Below, piece after piece: positions 1 to 5,141 of a stretch of 5,141 bases of DNA. The notes under the pieces are model-generated. The model did not search any database. It saw nothing but the letters and a program-made list of their open reading frames with translations, and was not told the DNA's origin. A program made the position numbers and the translations under genes. How positions within the stretch are numbered: the first letter of the stretch is position 1; each line of letters starts with the position of its first letter. Origin of the DNA: CAZTLI01 sp964614375 (GTDB lineage Bacteria > Chloroflexota > Anaerolineae > Aggregatilineales > Phototrophicaceae); the NCBI GenBank assembly GCA_964614375.1, contig CAZTLI010000402.1:1-5141 (forward strand). Reading direction: 5' to 3'.

Positions 1-991
1 CGGGTACCGCGTCGGGATTGGCTTCTGGAATGGCAGCTTCTTCTTCGCTGATCACCCCCTCAGATAACAACACCCGCTTAAACGCCACAATCGCCACTTC
101 GTTCATTGACAAATCAGGTTCGCGTGTCGTCAGATGTTGCAGCATGAGGTTGGGTTTAATTAACAGACGAATAAATGGATTACTCATGTGTTTAGCCGTA
201 AATCGCAGTAGTTCATACGCAATACCCGCAATCACCGGGATGAGCAGCACGCGCGACAAAAACAGCAAATACCATTCCGGGCGACCCAATACCGAAAATA
301 CCAGCACACTGATGAGGACGACATTCAGCAGAAAAGCCGTTCCACAACGCGGATGTTCAATCGGATACCCGGCGACGGCTTCCGGCGTCAACTCTGCGCC
401 TGCTTCATAGGCATTGATCGTTTTGTGTTCCGCGCCGTGATAGCCATATAGTCGTTTGACATCGGGCAGAAAACCAATGACCCACATATAACCCACGACG
501 AGCAAAAGCCGGACAACACCCTCCATGAGATTGACGATGAACGAGCTTTCATCCAATCCGAGTAATCGTTCCAATCCACTAGCGGCGGCAGTTGGCAAAA
601 TGAAGAACAGGCCAATACCCAAGACCAGTGAAAATACCACTGTCACCCATCCAATCGGGCCATTAAAACTCACGTCTTCTTCACCCAACGCCACATCCGC
701 CGCCCACATCAACGCCCGCATCCCCAAGCCTAGCGCATCCCACAACAGGACCAGCCCACGCAAAAACGGCGTTTTACTGATGCGCCCGCGATAGAGTGCG
801 GCATTCAAGGGTTGCTCATGGATGACAATTTGCCCTTGTGGATCGCGTACCGCTACCGCTGACATATGCGCCCCGCGCATCATCACACCTTCGATAACGG
901 CTTGTCCGCCGTAGGAAAATTTCATCTTTTCTGATTTCTCTGCCAATCCAAATTCTCCCATAATTGATTTATGTCGTTGAGCCAAGTTCAT
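1..991 (-). CDS. DUF1385 (YqhQ-like) polytopic membrane protein, 3' end cut by window edge
   Basis: The frame stays open for 330 codons from the ATG at 991 to the left edge with no stop, so the C-terminus is missing. YqhQ proteins are about 320 residues long, so little is probably lost. Family signatures are clear: YGGQAVIEGVMMRG at residues 27-40, YGYHGAEHKTINAYEAG at 182-198, HPRCGTAF at 213-220, and a C-terminal NLMLQHLTTREP segment near 281-292. Hydrophobic helices are visible at about 112-135, 153-176, 218-236 and 239-262, with a less certain one at 78-103. The family has no established function; the conserved His, Glu and Cys residues have suggested a metal-dependent enzyme, but that is unproven. 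The gene follows the hydrolase stop by 3 bp and is probably cotranscribed with it. The start is uncertain: ATG 991 has only a weak GAG upstream, TTG 946 has GGGAGA at good spacing, and ATG 925 lies just before the conserved core. Confidence 0.93.
   Translation of the reverse strand, partial: MNLAQRHKSIMGEFGLAEKSEKMKFSYGGQAVIEGVMMRGAHMSAVAVRDPQGQIVIHEQPLNAALYRGRISKTPFLRGLVLLWDALGLGMRALMWAADVALGEEDVSFNGPIGWVTVVFSLVLGIGLFFILPTAAASGLERLLGLDESSFIVNLMEGVVRLLLVVGYMWVIGFLPDVKRLYGYHGAEHKTINAYEAGAELTPEAVAGYPIEHPRCGTAFLLNVVLISVLVFSVLGRPEWYLLFLSRVLLIPVIAGIAYELLRFTAKHMSNPFIRLLIKPNLMLQHLTTREPDLSMNEVAIVAFKRVLLSEGVISEEEAAIPEANPDAVP
954..959 (-). promoter_or_regulatory. Possible ribosome binding site for an internal TTG start of the DUF1385 gene
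   Basis: On the minus strand GGGAGA lies 7 bases before an in-frame TTG at 946-944 (codon 16 counted from ATG 991). This is a better Shine-Dalgarno match than anything before ATG 991, ATG 961 or ATG 925. If used, the protein would begin 11 residues before the YGGQA core, which suits the family. The same bases also encode Met-Gly-Glu in the longer reading, so the match may be chance. Confidence 0.3.
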
Positions 992-994
992 AAC

Positions 995-2401
995 TTACTC
1001 AAATTCCAGTGTGATGGCCTCACTGTTTGCTGTCACTTCTTGAACATTTAGCTCACCAGATGGCTGCACAAGCATCATAACAGCGCCACCAACGGGGCAA
1101 CTACCATCAGCCTCATTACATGCCGCACCAGATAGCGTTAAAGTATACACGCCATTGACGGGGCGTAACACGGTCATATTGCCATACTGATCGAATACGT
1201 TTGCTTTGCTGCCTGTGGCTGTGATAGTGATTGTTGCAGACTGTGCAGTGCGTGCCCATGCAACCACCGTTTGACGACCATTAACATGAATCATCTCCAC
1301 CGCGTCCACCGTATCCGTGCGGGCTATACGCGCCTGTGTGACACCGGCGAAATAGCGCGTCACCGTCTGCCAGGCATAGTAGGCAGGTCGGGGTGAATTA
1401 TCTGTCGGATATAGTATCCCGAACGACTCGCCGCCCGGCGGCAAACCTTGATCCCATAATTTATACACTGCGATGCGTTCCGCACCCGCTGCTAGTCCCA
1501 AGGCCGCCGCTTGCACCAGAAAAGCCGCTTGCTGCGATAAATCCAATTGATAAACAGGCCGTTCCACAGGCCAGACAGGGTCGTCTGTCGGTGCGGCATT
1601 CGTCTCATTAATCCAGATCGTATGGTCGGTCAATCCATAACTATCCAGCAGCGTCCGCATTTCTTGAACAATGTCGTATATCGAATCAGTACGGAAGTAC
1701 AGATGCAGACTCAGGACATTGAAATAATAGTTATTCGCAGGCGCTTCGGGATCAGCGGTAATGCGCTCCAACAATCGATCAACGAACAATCGCTGCCCAT
1801 CATTCACGTCATGCCAGTAAGTCGTCCCGGCGAGATGGATAACCGCCGATGGATTGCCCTGACGCGCTGCAATATAAGCCACACGCAGCATCTGATAATA
1901 ATCTTCCAGCGTACCTTCAAATTCAAAACCATACGTATCGGAAGAGATATCCGGCTCATTCATAATGATGAAATGGGTTACGCCACGACTGGCATAATAT
2001 TCTGCCGCACGACGCATAAAATTCGCCCAGATATTATCAGGGTCATCCACTGGTAAATCGAGACCGCGCGGCACACCCGAACCCGGCGTGCCATCTGTCG
2101 CCCATGCGGGTACATTTTTGATAATCGCGACGACTTCACGCCCACAATCACTTGCCGCTTGCAACCACCGATCATCCACATTCAATGTATGCCAGTCATC
2201 GGGGCCTTCTGGTTGATGCTGTGCCCAGTCGAAGATAATACGTTCCCACCCCACCCCAAGCTGGCAGGTCAATTCAGGAAACCAGAACCCTTCGACAACA
2301 CCAAAGACCGGATTCGTGACAGGTGTGTCATCCTGTGCGACAACAATTGTGCCACTGAGCCAGATCGTGACACCAATAACGAGATACCGAATCAACATCA
2401 T
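995..2401 (-). CDS. Secreted glycoside-hydrolase-like protein (clan GH-A type TIM barrel plus C-terminal beta domain)
   Basis: The 468-residue protein starts with a signal peptide: a short charged start, a hydrophobic core at 5-21 and a likely cut after VAQ (residues 21-23), so it is probably exported. The barrel covers about 30-350. It shows FIIMNEPD with the putative acid/base Glu149 after Asn148, a SLHLY strand (His233), TIWINET with the putative nucleophile Glu266, and YKLWD (Trp316) near the last strand. The order and the 117-residue spacing of the two Glu fit retaining clan GH-A enzymes such as GH5 and GH39. I cannot assign a numbered family or substrate. Residues about 352-446 look like a small beta-sandwich, as in GH39-type enzymes, followed by an acidic tail without an anchor. 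Cys46/Cys86 and Cys428/Cys435 could form disulfides outside the cell. The ATG overlaps the recJ stop as ATGA, and GGTGA lies 6 bases upstream. ATG ATG gives a start one codon later as an alternative. Its place between recJ and a DUF1385 gene is unusual. Confidence 0.88.
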   Translation of the reverse strand: MMLIRYLVIGVTIWLSGTIVVAQDDTPVTNPVFGVVEGFWFPELTCQLGVGWERIIFDWAQHQPEGPDDWHTLNVDDRWLQAASDCGREVVAIIKNVPAWATDGTPGSGVPRGLDLPVDDPDNIWANFMRRAAEYYASRGVTHFIIMNEPDISSDTYGFEFEGTLEDYYQMLRVAYIAARQGNPSAVIHLAGTTYWHDVNDGQRLFVDRLLERITADPEAPANNYYFNVLSLHLYFRTDSIYDIVQEMRTLLDSYGLTDHTIWINETNAAPTDDPVWPVERPVYQLDLSQQAAFLVQAAALGLAAGAERIAVYKLWDQGLPPGGESFGILYPTDNSPRPAYYAWQTVTRYFAGVTQARIARTDTVDAVEMIHVNGRQTVVAWARTAQSATITITATGSKANVFDQYGNMTVLRPVNGVYTLTLSGAACNEADGSCPVGGAVMMLVQPSGELNVQEVTANSEAITLEFE

Positions 2402-2413
2402 TGACGGTCACCC
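2398..2413 (-). promoter_or_regulatory. recJ stop / hydrolase start overlap (ATGA) with Shine-Dalgarno inside recJ
   Basis: On the minus strand the hydrolase ATG (2401-2399) overlaps the recJ TGA (2400-2398) by the ATGA arrangement. GGGTGA at 2413-2408, inside the last recJ codons, sits 6 bases before that ATG. This is the usual layout for translational coupling by terminating ribosomes, and it implies that both genes are on one mRNA. The overlap is seen directly; the coupling is inferred. Confidence 0.7.
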
Positions 2414-4125
2414 GGCATGTGAATATCTTGCACATTCATTTGCAACGACGTGCGTCCATTCCACTCGTTCAATTCAACATAATACGCGACATCTATCACG
2501 TCAGGCATCTCCGCCGCCCAGTCACCGAGGCGAAAGGCAATCGCATCCAACGGCGGTTGACCCGCACGGGCAAATTTCAACTTCAAATGACGGCCTTCAT
2601 CGCCAACGGTGCGATAATCCAGCACGCGCACATTGCGGGACACGAAGAGCGGTTGTGCATTGTGATAACCTGTCGGTTCGAGGAGGGACAACGCATCCAC
2701 CAATTCTTCTGAAAGCTGGTGAATATCTACCGCCATGTCAATGTCGATTGATGGCACTAAATCTTGCCCAGCTAACGCTTCGCTCGCATAGTGCATCATC
2801 CGTTCTTTCAGCGCCGGGATGTTGTTGTTCAAAATCGTAAAACCTGCCGCCAGCGCATGGCCCCCATGTCGCACCAGTAAATCGGCACACCGATCTAGCG
2901 CCTGTGTCACATCAAATTGAGGGATACTCCGGCACGACGCACGACTCTCTTCTGCACCCTGTTCAAGGATAATAGTGGGGCGATAATACTGTTCTGTCAA
3001 CCGACCCGCCACTAATCCCACGATACCCGGTTGGAAACGCGAATCGCCCGCGAATATGAGCGGCACGTCTTCATCCCCCACCTCTGCCAACTGTTCATTC
3101 ACCATTTCCTGTGCATTGCGCGTAAGTTCTTGCCGTTGTGTGTTGAGCTGCTGCAACTTTAGCGCCCATTTCTCAGCATCAATCGGATTCGTCGCCGACA
3201 GCAGTTGATAGGCGCTCATCGCACTACCGAGTCGTCCAGCGGCATTGATGCGCGGCCCCAGACCAAAACCAATGCTGGTCGTGCTGGCTGTGCCGGGTTT
3301 TATACCTGCAACCTCCAACAATGCCCGCACGCCGGGACGATCAGCACGATTCAGCACCTCCAGCCCACGGCGGACAATCATCCGATTTTCCAGGCGATTA
3401 AGGGGCATCAAATCTGCCACGGTGCCAATTGCCGCTAAATCGAGCAAATCCTCACTGTGCAGCGGCGCACGACTGCCACGTCCATTCTGGTTATCGGCAC
3501 GCAGCAAGGCATCTGCCAATCTAAACGCCACCCCTACACCCGCCAGCATGTCTTCGGGATATTTACAATCTTCTTGTTTAGGGTTAATCACGGCAAATGC
3601 GGGGGGGATTTCTGGCCCAATCGAGTGGTGATCAGTGACAATAATGTCAAGGCCTGCGGTATTGCCATCAACCACCTCTTGCACAGAGCGTATGCCACAA
3701 TCGACCGTAATAACAACTTTTGCACCGCCCTTTGCCAGCTTGATGAGTGCGGGGCTATTAAGGCCATACCCCTCATCAATGCGATGCGGGATATAAGGCC
3801 GCGCATCTGCGCCTAAGGCGCGTAGTGTTTGCATCAATAACGTGGTGGAGGTCACGCCATCGGCGTCAAAATCACCATAAACAACAATCTTTTCCTTGCG
3901 CTTAATTGCCTGCCGGATACGCCCAACCGCCTTATTCACCCCTTTCAGATGGAAAGGGTTGCCCATTTCGCCTTTGCTATATAAGAATGTAAAAGCATCT
4001 TCAGGAGTCGTAAATCCGCGATTATAGAGCACTTGTGCAAGAATGGGATTGATCCCCCGATACTGCCGTAACAACCCATCCGGCGCGGGGGGTGCAATCG
4101 ACCATCTTTTTGCTAACATAGACAT
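2398..4125 (-). CDS. recJ: Single-stranded-DNA-specific 5'-3' exonuclease RecJ
   Basis: RecJ is a cytoplasmic metal-dependent exonuclease that degrades single-stranded DNA 5' to 3' in RecF-pathway recombination, mismatch repair and base-excision repair. At 575 residues it is of normal family length. The DHH phosphoesterase motifs are complete: VVYGDFDADG at 81-90, VDCG at 141-144, TDHH at 164-167 and GTVADLMPL at 234-242, followed by GPRINAAGRL at 290-299. The DHHA1 part has FQPGIVGLVAGRL at 364-376 and GGHALAAG at 421-428. The C-terminal OB-like domain covers about 455-570; its usual glycine-rich entry (P-x-G-x-G-N-P-x-P in many relatives) reads EPTGYHNAQP at 483-492. All the metal-binding Asp and His residues I can place are present, so activity is expected. 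The start may be ATG 4125 or ATG 4119; a weak GTGGG precedes both. The gene is first in the leftward unit and divergent from fmt. Confidence 0.97.
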   Translation of the reverse strand: MSMLAKRWSIAPPAPDGLLRQYRGINPILAQVLYNRGFTTPEDAFTFLYSKGEMGNPFHLKGVNKAVGRIRQAIKRKEKIVVYGDFDADGVTSTTLLMQTLRALGADARPYIPHRIDEGYGLNSPALIKLAKGGAKVVITVDCGIRSVQEVVDGNTAGLDIIVTDHHSIGPEIPPAFAVINPKQEDCKYPEDMLAGVGVAFRLADALLRADNQNGRGSRAPLHSEDLLDLAAIGTVADLMPLNRLENRMIVRRGLEVLNRADRPGVRALLEVAGIKPGTASTTSIGFGLGPRINAAGRLGSAMSAYQLLSATNPIDAEKWALKLQQLNTQRQELTRNAQEMVNEQLAEVGDEDVPLIFAGDSRFQPGIVGLVAGRLTEQYYRPTIILEQGAEESRASCRSIPQFDVTQALDRCADLLVRHGGHALAAGFTILNNNIPALKERMMHYASEALAGQDLVPSIDIDMAVDIHQLSEELVDALSLLEPTGYHNAQPLFVSRNVRVLDYRTVGDEGRHLKLKFARAGQPPLDAIAFRLGDWAAEMPDVIDVAYYVELNEWNGRTSLQMNVQDIHMPGDRQ

Positions 4126-4147
4126 CGCCCACTGTAATGTTTAAAAT
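4119..4147 (+). promoter_or_regulatory. Sigma70-like promoter for fmt
   Basis: TAGACA at 4119-4124 (5 of 6 match to TTGACA) is separated by exactly 17 bases from TAAAAT at 4142-4147 (5 of 6 match to TATAAT). Transcription would start near 4154 and give a leader of about 48 bases before the fmt ATG. The -35 box overlaps the recJ start codon, so fmt expression could interfere with recJ initiation. This is a by-eye match; no start site is known. Confidence 0.5.
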
Positions 4148-4161
4148 AGTTTCAAACGTTC

Positions 4162-4190
4162 ATAGTACCATGCTGCACACACACACACAA
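4162..4190 (-). promoter_or_regulatory. Weak candidate promoter for the recJ operon
   Basis: On the minus strand TTGTGT (4190-4185) lies 17 bases before TACTAT (4167-4162). The -35 keeps only the TTG of the consensus and the -10 matches at 4 of 6 positions. The start would be near 4155, with a leader of about 30 bases to ATG 4125. The -35 is made by the end of the CA tract. Some promoter is expected here because recJ has no gene upstream on its strand, but this particular choice is uncertain. Confidence 0.25.
4176..4189. repeat. (CA)7 dinucleotide tract
   Basis: Seven uninterrupted CA units lie between the recJ and fmt starts. The last A forms part of the fmt Shine-Dalgarno, and on the opposite strand the tract supplies the possible -35 of recJ. 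Tracts of this kind can change length by strand slippage. Seven units is short, so variability is possible rather than expected. Confidence 0.85.
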
Positions 4191-4193
4191 GGA
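4189..4193 (+). promoter_or_regulatory. fmt ribosome binding site
   Basis: AAGGA lies 8 bases before the ATG at 4202. The motif is a good Shine-Dalgarno core at normal spacing and supports this start. The protein also begins correctly for the family with MAKIVFMGTPEFA. Confidence 0.75.
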
Positions 4194-4201
4194 TTCTGAG
4201 C

Positions 4202-5128
4202 ATGGCGAAAATCGTCTTTATGGGCACGCCTGAATTTGCTGTCCCAACCTTGAAGGCATTGATACAATATCATACTGTGGTGGGTGTCATCACTCAACCA
4301 GACCGTCCAGCAGGTCGTAATCGCCAGATTCAGGTATCGCCTATTAAACAGGTGGCGCTTGAGGCGGGCATTCCAGTCTTTCAGCCCGTCAAATTACGAA
4401 ATAACCCCGAAGCCTTGACCCAACTCCAACAATGGCAGCCAGACCTTACGGTTGTGGCGGCATTCGGGCAAATTCTACCGCAAGACGTGCTTGATACCCC
4501 AACACACGGGTCTGTCAACGTTCATGCGTCACTGCTTCCACGATGGCGCGGTGCAGCCCCTATTCATGCTGCGATTCGTGCGGGAGATGCTGAAACGGGT
4601 ATCACCATCATGTTGATGGATGCCGGACTCGATACTGGCCCGATGCTCAGCCAACGGGCAATTCCTATAGATGCGGACGATACGGCTCAATCGCTGCATG
4701 ATAAGCTCGCTCAAGTCGGCGCGGATTTGCTCATTACCACACTGCCCCGCTATCTCGCAGGGGACATCCAGCCGCAGCCGCAGGAGGATTCACTGGCGAC
4801 GTATGCCCCACAGATTGAAAAGCAGGACGGCAAAATTGACTGGTCACAGGATGCGGTGTCGATAGAACGTCTGGTACGCGCGTTCACACCATGGCCCGGC
4901 ACCTATACCATCTGGAATGGCAAGCAATTGAAAATTCACAGCGGCACACAAGGCGAAGGGTACGCAGCCATGAGTAAAGTCATAGAACAGGCCGGGCGTA
5001 TCGCTATCGGCACAGGTGATGGCCTCTATTATCCTGACGAAATCCAGCTTGAAGGAAAAAAGCGAACCTCTATTGACGAGTTTGTGCGTGGTTATCCCGA
5101 TTTTATCGGCGCGAATCTGGTGTCGTAG
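4202..5128 (+). CDS. fmt: Methionyl-tRNA formyltransferase
   Basis: Fmt transfers a formyl group from 10-formyltetrahydrofolate to the amino group of methionyl-initiator-tRNA in the cytoplasm, allowing normal bacterial translation initiation. The 308-residue protein is complete and close to the usual length of about 310-315. The N-terminal formyltransferase domain (about 1-200) begins KIVFMGTPEFAVP and carries VNVHASLLPRWRGAAPI at 105-121 and MDAGLDTGPML at 139-149. The catalytic trio Asn106, His108 and Asp144 is present, at the same numbers as in the E. coli enzyme. The tRNA-binding C-terminal domain starts near 205, with KIDW at 211-214 and RAFTPWPGTYT at 226-236. In many bacteria fmt lies beside def or priA; here the upstream neighbour is a divergent recJ, and only 13 bases follow the stop, so any downstream partner is out of view. 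No terminator is seen in those bases. Confidence 0.98.
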   Translation: MAKIVFMGTPEFAVPTLKALIQYHTVVGVITQPDRPAGRNRQIQVSPIKQVALEAGIPVFQPVKLRNNPEALTQLQQWQPDLTVVAAFGQILPQDVLDTPTHGSVNVHASLLPRWRGAAPIHAAIRAGDAETGITIMLMDAGLDTGPMLSQRAIPIDADDTAQSLHDKLAQVGADLLITTLPRYLAGDIQPQPQEDSLATYAPQIEKQDGKIDWSQDAVSIERLVRAFTPWPGTYTIWNGKQLKIHSGTQGEGYAAMSKVIEQAGRIAIGTGDGLYYPDEIQLEGKKRTSIDEFVRGYPDFIGANLVS

Positions 5129-5141
5129 GGTTATTATCATC

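Noticed and set aside
18..410. A 130-codon open frame on the plus strand near the left edge
   Set aside because: The opposite strand encodes the conserved DUF1385 C-terminal half in full, so this frame is a shadow.
1547..2056. A 169-codon open frame on the plus strand opposite the hydrolase gene
   Set aside because: It lies wholly antisense to a gene with a signal peptide and catalytic motifs, its translation shows no recognisable domain, and it has no good ribosome binding site that I can see. It is a shadow frame.
2316..2840. A 174-codon open frame on the plus strand across the recJ/hydrolase junction
   Set aside because: It is antisense to two well-supported genes, and its translation is low in hydrophobic residues, rich in His, Arg and Ser, and without domain motifs.
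4146..4166. Short symmetries in the recJ-fmt gap: GTTTCAAAC, AACGTT, TTTAAA and a repeated ATAGT
   Set aside because: Each is too short and AT-rich to tell from chance in a promoter region, and no regulator gene is nearby to suggest an operator.
5129..5141. A possible terminator after fmt
   Set aside because: Only 13 bases are present and no stem or T-run can be seen.

Overview
The window looks like ordinary bacterial chromosome with very little non-coding space. There are four protein genes, and only one gap longer than a few bases (76 bp, 4126-4201). Three genes read leftwards on the minus strand: recJ (4125-2398), a secreted glycoside-hydrolase-like protein (2401-995), and a DUF1385/YqhQ-family membrane protein (991 to the left edge, incomplete). 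One gene, fmt, reads rightwards (4202-5128). I saw no RNA genes, mobile elements, CRISPR arrays, attachment sites or clear terminators. The last 13 bases after the fmt stop are too short to interpret.

Base composition is roughly balanced, and no gene stands out by eye from its neighbours. A bacterium is certain: fmt is complete with its catalytic residues, RecJ is of bacterial type, and DUF1385 is a bacterial family. A member of Chloroflexota (Anaerolineae-like) is my best guess, from the general style of the RecJ, DUF1385 and hydrolase proteins. That placement is inference and needs a homology search.

The three minus-strand genes are packed as one transcription unit. recJ and the hydrolase gene share an ATGA stop/start overlap, and the hydrolase stop lies 3 bp before the first possible DUF1385 start. 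The unit therefore joins a cytoplasmic DNA-repair exonuclease, an exported carbohydrate-active protein and a polytopic membrane protein. They have no obvious common pathway, so the grouping may be co-expression of convenience. Between recJ and fmt lies a compact divergent promoter region. It has a good sigma70-like promoter for fmt whose -35 overlaps the recJ start codon, a weaker candidate for recJ on the other strand, and a (CA)7 dinucleotide tract that runs into the fmt ribosome binding site.

I found no convincing new multi-gene system. The points most worth checking are the hydrolase gene inserted between recJ and DUF1385, the putative His/Cys site of the uncharacterised DUF1385 protein, and the face-to-face promoters with the CA repeat.
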